Positions 24,601-38,600 of a stretch of 64,000 nt of DNA are shown piece by piece. Location of the stretch: the NCBI RefSeq assembly GCF_040954835.1, contig NC_090706.1:37209148-37273147 (forward strand). Direction: 5' to 3'. Under the pieces are notes generated by a model that worked only from the letters and a program-made list of their open reading frames with translations, searched no databases and was not told the origin of the DNA. Both the position numbers and the translations under genes were made by a program. Numbering within the stretch: the stretch's first letter is position 1; each line of letters opens with the position of its first letter. Source of the stretch: Lepisosteus oculatus. Lineage: Eukaryota > Chordata > Actinopteri > Semionotiformes > Lepisosteidae.

Positions 24601-27475
24601 TAGCTCAAAAGCTGTCTTTTAAAATTTGTTTCAGCTTTTGAAATGAATAAATCTGTCAAATAATAACCCAAGCAAACAAGACCTCCCCAAAAAAACAAAA
24701 CAAACAGAAGCGGAAAACTGAAATGCAATCTTAGTGATCAATAAAGTAATCTTGAAACTAAAAATGTAACGCATCTCAGATCATTATAATCTAGTAGCAT
24801 TATTATTTTGATGAAAAAATCTTTGAATTTGGCATTTCATTTGATATCATATATTATGTAAAGTATGATGTCAAAATGTCTCTAGGAATTATACATCCAT
24901 TGAGAAAACAGTATTCATGCAAATGCATTATGAAAGCCAATTTCATTAAATATGCTCCAGCAAGAAGAGCAGCAGCCATTAAGAAACCACAAACTGAAAT
25001 AACCAGGCTCTGGGCGTTAAGTTAATGTATTTTAAACCTACAGCAGCTCCATGACTCACTCAATGGGTATAGAAATGTTTGCAGCAAATGGAAACACAAA
25101 CTAAAAACAGCACAGAAAACTGTTAAATCCTGAACGGCATACCAAAACAGTGAAGGAAATGAAATCATCATCTGATTTCTGAAGGGTGTTGTCCATACTA
25201 GTACAATGACTCCCATTTTTCTTTGCTTCTGGTATGCAAACCATGTCAACAACGTCTCTTGATCGCAGGTACCTTCTTTGAATTTGTTAGGATTGATCTG
25301 CAAAGTGTGAAAGGAGCAAAAAGAACAGCAATCTTAAGCTTGGCCTTTTTCAGCTGCCAGCCACACAATCAGTGCCTCTTGAGTACCAAACTACAGTTGT
25401 GTGCTAAGAAAGACCTCTTTCAATACTGTATGTCAGCAATGTTGGCATTCTGATTCAAGGAATCTTTGTTGTTCAGACCTGCCTATAAAGCTTTCCCTAC
25501 AATTCACATCTTGATGGAAGAAGTTAGTTTCTCTTCCTTCTTAATTCAGTTGCCAATACAACCAGACTTGACGGAGCCTCTGACAAAGGAAGCAATTTCC
25601 TAAAGACAGAAGCAATTTCTGTTAAACCCATGGAAGAATGCAGTTGTTAAATAAGAATTTCGATATCAGAGGTATCAGGCAGAGGGGAGTCTGAACTAGA
25701 AATACACATTCCTGATGGGTATTCAAGGTTGCATTTCCTCTGTTGAGCTCTGCCATTTTTACTGCCAGTTACCCAATGTGAATCCAGTGAGAGACAGATC
25801 TGCTGAAGTTTCAATATGGAGCCTTTACTGTTTAGTAAAACTAGGAGATCACTACAAATCAAATGTGTTGTTCAATTTTCATTCAGAAAGGAATGTAAGA
25901 GGCTGTTTTTAGGTCTGTTTTTTCATGTAAAAGCTTTCTAGGTTTCCCTAGGTGTTTCCTACTCTGCCTGTGAAGACGTGGAGACTACATTCATTTTGCT
26001 AACCTAATCCATCATCAAGACTCATCAGATGCAGAGATTCTGAAAGAATGATTAATGACATCGATTCCAGTAACAGCAGATGAAAATCAGTTTACTTTTG
26101 CCAGCTCATATAAAATATAGCCTAAATCTAAATTAAAACCTCAATCATATGTCTTAATGAGAGTTATTAAACAGAAGCTGTGAGGAAATGTTACTGTATA
26201 TGACATACAGCAGCTGAGTAGCTCACACTGTATTGTTGCATACTCGTTCATTCAGGTAGGTGTTCATGTGATATTCTTTGCATGTTAAAGGTCTGGGTCA
26301 TTAATGAGAAACATGAATTGTAAAACTAGACCCATCTCTCTTTTCTGTTGCAGAGAAATGCTGGAAAGAAATGTCAGAGAATCCTGTCTACATAGGATTG
26401 CTGTTATTATTGAGGATGTCTTTAATGTGGTGATTTTAATCAGGTAAAGTGGTGCTAACGGCTTTTATACCCATGTAACATTCACAGTTTTACCAATCTG
26501 TTTCTGGGATTAAATTATTATAATAAGAGTTCTGAGTTTTTTCATATACAGTATGTGGGTTTATAATCAATATATTGGCAATAAAAAATATTGTTTTCCT
26601 CTTTTAACTTGATTATCGTAGTCCAATGGAAAAACTATTGTATGCAATCAATCCTGAAAACTATCATATTGTTGTTATTATTAATACAAAGTAAGCTTTC
26701 ATCTTTATGAATCTGCTTTCCTTTGTGGAAATTTGTGCTAGGTCCCTTACAATCATGACGTTACAAAAAGAAGTCGTTGCTCTGGAATTAGACCAGTGAG
26801 ACAGGAGCTGCCAGATTCATTTCGGAAACGTACTACACTGACAGGCTGAAGGAACCGAACCTTTTCGGTCTTGGAAAGAGAAGACCAGGAGGGCACCTGA
26901 TCCATATCTTCATAATCCTCCAAGACACTGACAAAATCAACCCAGTGGACTTTTTCTGGATCAGCCAGAAAACACAAACCAGTTGACACAAAAGGAATCT
27001 ATGTGGGTTTCCAGCGTATTTAAAATCGAGAACAGGAGGCACCTCTTTATGCAGTTGCTTGGTGCCCCCAAATCAAATTGTATTTAAGCCTGGATTCAAT
27101 AATTCAGCAATATTGTTTAAAATGGAACTATCTTGCGCGTTAATGAAGGTTTCTTAAATTATTGATACTTTCAGATTAAACAAATGTACAATTCGCAATG
27201 TCACACTTCATTTATCTCTATTGCATAAAACAGAATTAAGAATCCCTAAACCGCTGCACATCAAACAGGTCTCAAAATGAGGTTGACGCCAATTCCCGTA
27301 AAAGTCAAGAGATCTGTTCATCTCTGCACCATTGCATATATACTGTATATACAGTATGTGTGTGTGTTGTCAGTGAAGGGAAAGAATAAAACTGGGTCAG
27401 CGATGTGTCTAAGAGAGTTAAGCGGAACTGTCGATTGGATCTACAAAGGTCCAATTTGCCGTGGCTTCTTGTATC

Positions 27476-27485
27476 GTCACGTGAT
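27476..27485. promoter_or_regulatory. E-box, CLEAR-like (GTCACGTGAT)
   Basis: A palindromic TCACGTGA core about 0.9 kb upstream of the SNCB TATA box. The core is shared by USF and TFEB-type sites. Single occurrence, function unproven. Confidence 0.25.
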
Positions 27486-28373
27486 ATTCACCTACACATA
27501 TATACTGTATATATATCTCGTCTTCGTGATGTATCTTTTAAGGTCTGTTTCCATTTTTTTTTTACATTTCCATTTCCATTTGCTCTTTGTTTTGCTTGTT
27601 AACTCCGGTGCCATAAACCGCCATGCAGATGGTTTGTACTGTCTTATAAGAGCCAGATCCGTTCTGTTATTTTTAAAGTGTTTTTTTTCTTTTTCACCCC
27701 TAATTAATACACGACCCACATCCCTCTCAAGGTCTTGCCCTATGTGTCTCGTGAGTTTCTGTGTAGGTGTGTATTTGTGCTGCAAATCACAAAGACAGAA
27801 GTAATGAATCATATCTCCTGAGTTTCTCTTTATTAAAAAAAAACCTTACTATACGATTTTCTTTTTTTTTCCCCACGAGTAAAATGTAAAGATGCGTCAC
27901 CGTCCGTTTATATGTTTTTTTTAATTGTGTGATGTAATACTGTACAGTAGGTGCGCCTGTTATATAATATTGTAATCCCCGAGCTCCAGCAATTGGCTAA
28001 CAAATTTACAATTTTGTATTTGTCGGTTACAATGGCATTATTATCATATCGCACGACGTTTTTAATTTCTGCTTTTTAAAGTGAAAACCAGAGGGAACCC
28101 AGATAAGGCGAAAGTGGGGTGAAATAATGGCAGAGTCGTGATGACTGACCGCCTTGCATATTTAATAGGGGAACGAAAAAGGATGCATTTTAAAAAAAAT
28201 CCAGTCGAAACGGTCCCTTCTTGAGGCGGGAGGGGTGGATTGCAACCTACAATGTCGATGTCTGATTGCAGGATATTTGATGATGAAATTCTCATCCTGG
28301 CTGGTTATAGGGTATCACTCTATAGGGGGGAAGCTCATTGCAATATTAACCAGGCACAACCTCACAGTCCCAT

Positions 28374-28383
28374 TATATATAAA
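28374..28383 (+). promoter_or_regulatory. SNCB TATA box
   Basis: TATATATAAA lies about 210 bp before the exon 1 donor, placing a start near 28405-28415. An inverted CCAAT (attgg at about 28456) lies downstream, so a second start closer to 28500 is possible. Confidence 0.55.
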
Positions 28384-28409
28384 CTGACATCTGAGGGAAA
28401 TCAATGGCA

Positions 28410-28595
28410 GAATCAGTGTGATTCTCCTTACTGAATCACAAGAGAGTCTACACCTATTGGTCAGAAAAGCGTAAAAGAGGAAAGGCCCACACAGTGATCA
28501 TATTCTGCGTTTTTGTCTTCCTCTTTTGACGATATTTGAAATCTGCTGGAGTACGACTGAACAATCAGAAAACGTCCTGGTATTTGTCTTTAAAG
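28410..28595 (+). other. SNCB: SNCB non-coding exon 1 (5' UTR)
   Basis: The segment ends at a strong donor, aaag|gtgagtacg, at 28595/28596 and precedes the coding exon by about 0.9 kb. Synuclein genes normally have a non-coding first exon spliced to an exon carrying the ATG, and the layout matches. The 5' boundary is estimated from the TATA box. Confidence 0.6.
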
Positions 28596-29511
28596 GTGAG
28601 TACGTAATCGAGCAGCCCAGCCAAATTGAATGCGAAAATAAAACGCATAATAATTTTATTTATAGGAGGTATGCAATTATATACGTCATTGTAGTGTGAA
28701 ATTGTAAAGGTAGCAGGTGCAGCCGTCCTTAACGTGCTATCAGTCTTTCTTGTAGGTACAAAAAATAGTATGTTGCATTTCTTTCAACCCATCTGAAATG
28801 TATTTCTATAGAGTGCAAGAGAAAGGGTGAACCTCTGGCTGAAACAGTGAAATATGTGCAGTATTAAGTGTCCGTGCGTTTTGAATTGATTTAGTTATGT
28901 TTGGCGATAACCTGAGTGATATCTGTTCATTTTAAATCTTCATCTCCTTGGTGTATGGCTGTAACCGAGTGATGCATATTAATAATGAAATGGTGTACAG
29001 GCATCCGTCAGATGTGATTTCTGTCAAAGTGGTGATGATTGTAACATAACTGGGTTCCAGCTCATCCTAGATTCGTGCAATTAAGGAATGCATGTATAAT
29101 TGACCCGTTCGCACGCACTCCCGAGGAGCAACAAATCACAAAATACAATTGCATGTTGTCGTGTGTTCCGTCGTATTTAGGTTTGGTTTGTGTTGCATTT
29201 TTTTTCTCATTTTCTGCTCGAGTGATTCGGTAGCGTGAAAGTCCTGTACAGTCCACCTCCAGCTGGAGCAGGACACGCCAAAGTGATAGCTTGCCTACGT
29301 GCGCTTTTGGGTGACATCAGTACATATACGTTATGCGTGTGGCAATAACGTTTAAAGAAAAAAAATAGATATCGTTTGAATAATTTAACGCAGGTTATTT
29401 TTTCTTGCTCCGCTTAACAAGCACATAGCTACAGTTGGCGGTCCAGATCAGCCCATTAATTTTAATTTGTTTTATGGATTCTTGCCCCTTTTACGCAGCA
29501 GAGAGCCCAAG

Positions 29512-29632
29512 ATGGATGTTTTTATGAAGGGACTGTCCAAGGCAAAAGAGGGAATGGCAGCAGCGGCGGAGAAAACCAAAGAGGGGGTGGCGGTAGCTGC
29601 AGAAAAAACCAAGGAAGGTGTCATGTATGTCG
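29512..29632 (+). CDS. SNCB: SNCB coding exon 2
   Basis: Acceptor cttttacgcag at 29498 (or the cag three bases on), ATG at 29512, donor gtaaga at 29633. Encodes [15 protein letters not shown] through KEGVMYV, residues 1-40, plus the first base of Gly41. This ATG is the start in all synucleins. Position 15 is Met where Val is usual. Confidence 0.96.
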
Positions 29633-32600
29633 GTAAGAAAGGAATTCATTCGCGCACTTATTGAGAATTGTCGACTCGTGCCATCAGGGAGTCATTAAGC
29701 GCATCAAAGGGGCGAGACCTGCAGGAAGACGCATAACATTGCGGATTGCTTTTTACAGAGAAAAAAAAAAGCCACTCGGACCACCCCACCCCCCTGCCAG
29801 TGTCTTCTGTTGAACGGCAGAGAGACAACGCATCCCACTCTCCCCCATCCCCGTTCAGATGGGGTGCAATGGATTGAGGGATTCGTTTCGTTTCTACTAC
29901 GCTCTCGTGAAAAATAGGCTGTAGAACAGTGAATAAATCAAGCAGAATATGCATTAAAAAAATTAATTGTTGAAATTCGTCCCCCCGGACTTCAATTTCC
30001 AAACCACTGCCCCAATATGGTGACCAGAGACACTGCGCTGTTCAACTAGTAACACTTGGTCATTATACAGTAGATCCTGTGGGATCTGTGGGATGAAATA
30101 TGCTATGTAAATGTAAGAAATTATTATATTGTAATTTAGTATTTAGATTGTTCACTGCTGCAGAGTCTCTAACACATTTGACATTTGTCAATGAGTCCCA
30201 GATACATAGCTTTGTACAAGAAAAGGCTCTATGGCTTATAGTGTTCAAGGTCTTTTGTAGCATAAGGCCTACATTAGCAGATATCATATTAAATGTTGGA
30301 ATTATTCATACTATAAATCCTTAAGGTAATCTGGACCTAGATCATTTACTGTCTTATACGAAAGCAGGCGAATCTTAAATTCCATTTTGAATTTTATATG
30401 AGAATCAATGCAGTTTGTGTGGTACAGGAGTTATTGTATACAGTATGCTGTGGTAGATTCATTTGGTAAGCACATGAACTATACAATATCGGACATACTA
30501 CATCATATTTAGTATGTTACTGGACACCCTAGTAAGTAAGGCATTACTTACATTAATAATAATGGTCTAATCTGGATGAACTAAAAGCATGCATCAATTT
30601 TTCAGCATAAGATACAGTAAGGATCTTAACCTGACAAACAAACAGTTACACAGATGAGCATTGAATGACATTACAAGGTCAAAAATAACAAATAAGGATT
30701 CTAACCTCAGTCAATGTTTTGATTTCAACACAACAATCACACTGAAATGTCCAACATTGCACAGATGTTGCTGCATGCCAATAAGCGTAACAGCAGTCGT
30801 ATCATATCATAGTTTAGCATAAGAAAGACGTATTGTAATATGGGACAGGCAGCTGTAAAGAGCAGAAACCACAGGAGTCGTATATGATTTTGTTAGTTTG
30901 CTATTGGCCACTAATCTGACAAAGAGCTAAAACATGTATATAATCCAGAAAAGGTCTCAGTACGGAACCCTGTTGAACACCCTTAGTAATTGGGACATCA
31001 GCCAGGATTTACAAATTGTCTCTTCTTAATTATGTTGTCTAATATCTTAATTATTGCTAAATATCCACAAAGCCAATGAGGGAAAGTACCAGTAAGCCCT
31101 AAATTTCCATACAATACAGTAAAATCCCTGTAAAGGCGCACAGTGCTGATGCAGTGTAATGGACCCTATGCGGAGTTCCGGGCGCTGGTCAGAAAAGATG
31201 CGAACTTGGAAAGTTATCGGTACTACCAAAGTCAAATGGCTACACAAGAAAGGGGTTAACGGGTCTGATCTGCGCCATTTGCAGGGAAAGCCTCCAGCTG
31301 GTGCTTGATTTGGGGTGCGACCATTTGTGTGGAGGATTCTGAATAGCAGCGGGTGTGACAATACCATAACCGACAGTGTCAAAAGTCAAGAAGAGGAGAA
31401 AATGAAGTGACCCACAATCAGGAAGTCATTAACTTAACAGGCTTTGTTTCAGCACTGTCCTTGTTTAAGCTCTTGCCGAGGTCTCAGTATTTTGGTATCG
31501 CATTGGCACCTTCAATATGTTAAATCCTATTTTGAACAAGGGCTTCTTACTATAAGTATCACCTTGGTGATGATATACTGTAGCCTCTGACATGCACGGC
31601 TTCTTTGTGCTCATGCCTGAGTTTACAGGATGTGTATTTAAATAGTGCGTTACAGTAGCATACAAATCCAGCGTAGTATGTCCAGGTACACGACAGTGCC
31701 TGAATTAGTGTGGTTGTTCACAGTACCGTTTATGAGAACCTGCCCAGGATCTATGAACAAATGAATACTTCAATTAAATACCTTCACCAGAAAGAGACCT
31801 CTTAGTGGTTTCCTCACATCTCCCAAAAGCTTTCTATACATTTGACTGGCTATTCTAAATGGTCCCTTTTCTTGTGTAATAATAATAATGTTTCTATATT
31901 AGCCCTATACAATTTCTTGCATTAGGAATGTGTCTTTTCACATACCCCAGCTTTTCTCCATGGAGACACAGACACAGAGACAGGGAGAGAAGCTTGGGGT
32001 CAGAGCGCAGGGTCTGCCATTGTACGGCACCCCTGGAGCAGTTAGGGTTAAGGGCCTTGCTCAGGGGCCCAATGGAGTAGGATTCCTCTGCCAGCCGCGG
32101 GATTTGAACCAGCAACCTTCCAGTCACAGGCACAGATCCTTAGCCACAGAGCCACCGCTCTGCCCAAATCGATTAGTGTTGAGGGCAGGAGAGGTCAAAC
32201 CGCACAATCCTGCCTTGTTATACAGTAACTTACACTTTCACAATAAGGCCTTGGGTGCTGTGAGCCTTACAAGGACAAATGTCTTCCCTGTATCGGACAG
32301 AAATGGGTGTGGACCTTTTCTTTCACACTTACAGCTGTCTTATTTTAGGAATATTCATGTGGAGAAGCTCAATTGTATTTTTTACCCACTTTTAGAAAAA
32401 AAACAAATGAAAAAAGAGAAACAGAAACCGAACACCTAATCAGAACTCGGTTGTACTTCTGTAGCGTTGAGATAAATATCCGTAAGGCAAAAGTGTTTGA
32501 GATCTCCAGCCCAAGACTCAATTTGACCCACTTGGCAAGAATTCAGAATACAAGTACATAATCTATACCCAGAGGTGGAAACTGTGCTGGTATAAGTGCA

Positions 32601-35600
32601 TTGCTTGCACCTTAGGCTTGATATAATAATGTATACTCTGAGTGTGTCTGCATATGGTCTAGCCTGATCACATGTGCATTTCTGGTGGAAACATTTCCAT
32701 TGTGTAACCTGCCATAAATAAATTATAGCTATTACTGACTTCAACATAAGATACTTATTTTGAAATACTGTGCATTATGTGCATTATCTATTGACTTTAA
32801 ATGGAATATATAGGAAGCCCCTGCCTAAAGAATTAAATCGGTCTGGATTTACTTTCTCAGTATGAAAAAGAGCTTTCACTTCCCCAATTCTGTTCCATCT
32901 TAAAAATGCACATTTTTTCTAGTTAATAGTTCTGGTAACGTGTTTTGAAGAGTTTATTATTCATGTTTGTATATTATTTATGTTTGTAATCAAATCTTTC
33001 TGCTTTAAATTGCTTTGTGGGGAAATGTACAATAGGAATGGAGTACATGCACACTCTCATAGCATAACAGAGGTCCATTTGGGGTTTCAGCTGAAGGCTA
33101 AATAAAGACTGAGCAGTTTCTAGCTAAGGGTTTCTTGTGTGGTGCACTAGAGAGTGATGCAAATTTACTGGCTTCTGCTCTGAAAAGTGTTAGTGCAGTG
33201 ACGAGCAGTCCAGCGTTCAGATTCTTGGCACATTTACTCACCAGCTGTTGCACATGACTGTGGACCCAGCTGGAAGTCTGGGGAGAGGAAGGCAGTTAGC
33301 TGAAGACGGTACCATGGCATGTAGAATAAGGAATCAGGCAACAGAACTGCAGTATTTCATTTATCTGGAAGACAAGACTGTGTACCAAATGTATTAGGTC
33401 CTTTGCTTATTTCAGGTAAGCAGCAGGCATTTTGTTGTCCATCAAGCTTTTCGAGTCCAAAACTGTCCTTTTGTAATAATACTCTTTCTCTTTATCGTCA
33501 CACAAGCAACATTTGTGGATTATTTTTTTTTTAGAACAGGCAAGTCATCGGTGTCTTTTAAACAGTGACTGTGCTTCATGTAACACGTTTTTCTCAAAGC
33601 ACTTTAAACACATTGAATAAGGCATTAGGAAGTATACTGTACCATGCCAGAGCACAGTGACATACAGCCAGAAAACAAGTAATATTGGCTCATTTGAAAA
33701 AATCGTCCCCTTGCTCAGAAATCTTTTTAACTAAAGTTCTGGCCTAAAAGGTTGATTTGCGGACACATGGACATTAGACTTTGTTCTGTAATTTTCATCA
33801 AAAGAATGATGTATTCTTTTGATGAAAATAACGGAACAAATCTGAATAACGTACAATCATTCTTTGAAACCTTTGACTGAGAAGTATTTAGCAGTGCACT
33901 GCAGCACTTCACTATGCTAGTTTGTATGCTGAAGCTAGTTTTTTGTTTCCATTGTGCCACTGTTTGAAAAATAGATCTTCTGCAGAGATTTTTAAATCAT
34001 TATCCTAACACTTCTTTATTTGACTAATGGTGAATATCCTTATTTTTCTGTTATGCAATTTGGATTTTATTAATGGCATGCTATGAAAGAGAAATCCCCA
34101 AACTAATCTGCCCACAAGCCTGTAGAACTGCACTGTTTTGCACTAGGAATTTAATTTTAGCATGCATGACTCTAATGCATCTCTAATGAAAGTTTACCAA
34201 TGCAGATTTGCAGTCTGTATTGTAAATCTGCAATTTCTCTCTTGGGATCAATAAAGCATCTATCTATCTACTGTATACTGCTCATAACATGCAAAGGCTT
34301 TTCTTTTCCAAGCTCTGCCATGGCTTCTGTTATGCTTTATCACACACTTTGATACTCTGCATTTAATGTTTTTATCATGATTTCACAGGTTGTTTAATGT
34401 GGTGTACTCAGTAATATTCAAAATGCTTGTTTTCCCAGGAAATAAGTGTTTCAGGAGCACATATGCTCTCAGTCAGTACAGCTCTATGCAGTATGAAGCA
34501 GCTCTTCACTCACCTTTAATTAATCTTAATTGCAATCTTCTCCATGTACTTGTCTTGCATCAGTGACTTGTGAATGTTCTAAATAATAAGCATCGTTAAA
34601 TGTGGTTTACAGCTTCCATAGAATTCTCATTGGCAGTTTAAGGTACTTTTCATATGTTTTTGTTATAAACTGAATATTCTTTGTATTCAAAGGAAGAGGG
34701 CTTGTGTTCCTTGTTATTTAGTGTATTTTCTTTTGTGAGCTCATGAAGGAAAATTCAGTGTCTAGGATTTGTTCTGTGGACCACAGTTTACACTACAATT
34801 AAATAATTCTGCCTTTTTTTAGCGAAGCATTTTTAAGCCACACATTTACCCCTTTTGTCTTTCAGTATAAAGGCTTAGATAATTCTTCATAAGAGCCTCT
34901 GACACCGATGTGCAGTGTATGGGCAGTATGTTTGTAGTATCCATAAAACACAGCTAATAAGCTGTCTTAATATTGCAAGAGTACTCTGGACACATCTGGG
35001 TTTTAGCCACACACTGCAGCAAATTCACAGAACTTTAACTCCGATTTTATTAATTTAATGTTTTGTCAAAATGGTATTTTCTCATTAACTTACAGTACAA
35101 AGCTTTTAAATGCTGTTTTGTGTTTTCAAAGCTCTCTCTGCAGCAGTGGTATGATTGTCTAACCCTTCGCCTTCTTGTATTTTAAAAAATATATAGTCAC
35201 TATCTCTTTTTCATTGTTTTACCCTCAAATCAGGGCATACCATTTTAAGGCTCTTGGCAAAAGCTCATAGAAGAGCAGTCACTGCTATATTTCTTAATTA
35301 GATTAACATCCAAGCAAGGGCTGCCAACAATCCACTTTGTTTTTGATAACAAGCTCTTGTGTTTGGCCACTTTAACAGTTAAATACCAAATGTGTTAGAA
35401 TTGTTGAAGTTTCCCTGTAGTTTCATATTTCTGTCACATTCCAGGTCAAGCGATAGATTCTCCACTATCAAGAATCCAAAATGTTTTAGAGACTTTTTTA
35501 GTCATGCTGCATTTGCAGTTGAGCAGTGTAATATATACAGTAAGTAGCCTGCAAGGCACAGTGAACCAGATGAAAGCAACCGGTCTCAGATTCTGTCTGT

Positions 35601-38600
35601 AGCCACTGATGCATGTTAAGGAAGAGTACAGATGTCTCGGTATACTGTGTGTCATGTGAATGGGAACATGGGCACAAAAAGTGTCATTTTGAAGAGTACA
35701 GTATGAGAGTAGATCAAAGGGTAAAGTTTAGGAGGCTACAATATTCATGTATGGTGTTTTCCGTGCTATGCATTACAGCTGCCTTAGTCTTGAAATAAAC
35801 CAATACAATATATTGTGACAACCCTGATGTAATAACAGTTTATCTTTAACATTGCAATAGGAATCACCTTTTTTCAGAGAGTACAGGGTGATCTCTTTAA
35901 AAAAACATAAAGCAAGCTATTGCTCTACTTGGATCTAGTTTAAGTTTTAGATAAAGGAAGTGTGATTGAAAAGTCAATGTATTTTGAGCCTATGTTCCTT
36001 TACAGTAGATGTAGGTCACTGTAACTCGTGGAATGCATTATTTATGCCTTTGGCAGTAGACAAGTGTTTGCTGTGCTTCAACAAGCCTTACAGAGGTTTA
36101 TTCACTCTCCAGTATGCAGCACTAGACTGCAAGATTTCATGTTATACACAGGTACTGTTAATCATTGCACATTATTTCTTACTGAGAAAAGACCCTGGGG
36201 AAGTCCTATTGCACATACTCAAGGGGTGTCTTCACTATATTAGGTCCAGACTAGAAAAAGTTACCAGTTAGGCTTCAGCTTCCCAGGTGTGGTCATATGA
36301 CAAAAATGGATAGGGCAGCCCCTTCCTCCAGTGTTGTTTACATTTGTAATACAATCATTTTACCCTCCTACACCCAGGAATTCTATTACCATCTTTTTAA
36401 AAATAAGAAATGGGTTAAATAATTTTTTTTTCTTTTTCATTCACCCAGAATCTAAAATTGGGGCAATCTTTTAACTTTTTAAATTTTCACTTTTACCTTT
36501 ATGAGCCTGTGAGGCCTGTGAGCGGGTCATTCAGCATTTTGTCTTCCCAACATCCGTGTAAGAATACCCGGCTTTCCTCGGCTTGTTAATCCCGGCATCC
36601 GTGATTGAATGTTGAGCTGACTCTTCTGTTCTTGTTGCGGGATGCCACTTCTGACATCCATGCCTGTGAGCAAGTCATTCAGTGGTATGCCTTCCCGACA
36701 TCCGTGTATGAATACCTGGCTTTCAATGGGAAGTCACTCCTAGAATCTGTGACAGAATGTTTAACTTATTTTTTGCCCTGTGTGCTGTGTTTTTTTTTTC
36801 TATTTTTTGTTCCCGGGTTTTTTTTGTTACTTTTTTTTTTTACTCTTGGTGTTTGGTTTCCTGACTTCCTGGTTTCCATGTTCCCTGCTCTACCTGTCTC
36901 CCGTTTCCCTGGACTCTTGGTTCCTATCTGTTGTGAGTCTTTCTCGTGTGGTTTGTTGCCCTGGTCTCCCAGGTTTATTTTTGTTATGCGTGATTTTTTA
37001 CATGTTTTGTCTGTTTTTTTGCCTCACCCAGTCCCCCCCACTCAGTAAAGGTTTTTACCCTGGAGGAGGGGGTAGATCTCAGCCATGGACTCCCGGAGGT
37101 TTCCTTTCAGTTAAATGAGGTTTTTCCTCCCCCCAGTGCTGTGCAGCTCATTTGTTTTGTGTGTGTGTCTTTGTGTGGGGCTATATATTTCCAGGTCGCC
37201 CTTTCCTCCTCGCTCAGCATCGGATGTCTTGAGACCCACCTAGCACCAGGTCGCTCCATGTCCATAGCCTGAGGGCATTGGTTTCAATCCCAAAATCGTC
37301 TGACCTCCAGAGCCCGGGCTAACCCCCATTTTGCCGCTACGCATTGGGTCTTTATTGCTCCCCTGGCCACTCCACGGCATGCCCTTTCTGACATCCGTGA
37401 CACTTCCTGTAGCTCCTTAATCGGTTAGATAAAGAATTCAATTTACAGAGTGCCTGTGCTTTAGTATAATCATTACAAGTTAGAACTGAAGACAGTTATT
37501 CACCATATATTTCAGCTTAATGAGGACTGTTGCTTTATCAAAGGATTGTCAAAGAAATAAATTAGTTAAAATGCAAAGTTTGTATCTTCCTCCTGGTTCT
37601 ACATTTATTAATGTAGATTTATTGAACAACTGGAGTTTAAAGTATGAGGCACATCTATGTACAGTGCATACAGTAAAAACTGTGCTAGGCATTTTAAGCC
37701 TTGGATTCTCTTTCCACCTCAGCTACATCAGTGTTGCATCACCATCAGGCTGAATTTAGTATCTAAATTAAAATTGGATTTAAATTAAATAGCAATTACT
37801 GTACGTATCGACCCTACGCATATACTATATCACTGTGCTGCTTGTAGTGGTGTAGTGGTGCCTCCAAATTGTGCTGTCACACGTTAGTTCAGACATTTAC
37901 TGATTATCTAGGCACCAGGAGACATCTATTATACTAGAATGAGAAATAAGAACTGGGTAAATGCCAATGAGTGAATGAACACAATGATGCTGTATTAGTA
38001 GTAAAACCTTATACAGTACCTTAAAATGGCAATACTGTTAAGTACTGTGATGCAAAGATATAATTCTCAATTCTCACATTTGCTATGCAGTATGACAGAG
38101 TGTGCAGATCTGGAAATAGTATTACTATGTTAAAAATGAAAAAATACTCATTTATCTGGAGAATACAAAAATCTAAATGATAATAATTTTGATAAGTTTG
38201 ATTGTTTTATGTGCTGTGTGACGTGATTCCTTTCCAGCTTGCGATGCAAAAGTATAGAATTCACAAATGGCTTGCCAGTTGTGACCTTTAGTCTAAGTTT
38301 ATAGCCTTTAAAGGCAGATGTGCATTGGTGTTAATGCTCATTTTGTATAAATATAATAATAATTAATAATAAATCCTAACACTTATGTAGCACTTTTGTG
38401 GACACTCCACTCAAAGTATTTTATAAGTAATGGAGACTTCCCTCCACCAATGTGCAGCATCCACCCCATCACTATATGGGGGTATTAGGACCCACACAGA
38501 CCACAGGGTGAGCGCCCCCTATTGGCCCCACCTCTTCCAGCAGCAACCTTACTTTTTCCTAGGAGGTCTACCATCCAGGCTCACACCTGCTGAGCTCCAG

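Larger units (their letters stand above)
13626..28370. other. PANK3-SNCB intergenic region
   Basis: About 14.7 kb of AT-rich DNA without a gene I can defend. It holds a CTCF-like motif (14135), the unexplained GC-richer block (16.68-17.9 kb), a SINE relic (18.17-18.69 kb), another GC-richer stretch (about 21.1-21.75 kb, no family recognised), and a patch at 26.75-27.05 kb with overlapping minus-strand open frames but no recognisable domain. It may include distal 3' UTR of PANK3 and enhancers of SNCB. Confidence 0.5.

Noticed and set aside
26753-27042. Two overlapping minus-strand frames of 69-78 codons
   Set aside because: A locally GC-richer patch, perhaps an old repeat; no recognisable domain and no splice structure.
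27277-27804. 175-codon open frame on +, the longest in the window
   Set aside because: It spans TA-rich and T-run sequence just upstream of the SNCB promoter, has no recognisable domain, and overlaps an equally open minus frame. Looks like chance.
31930-32439. 169-codon open frame on +
   Set aside because: Its first half is the antisense of a tRNA-derived SINE and the rest is lysine-rich low-complexity sequence.
36605-37048. 147-codon open frame on +
   Set aside because: Phe/Leu-rich translation of T-runs in the LTR-like block; no gag, pol or other motif.
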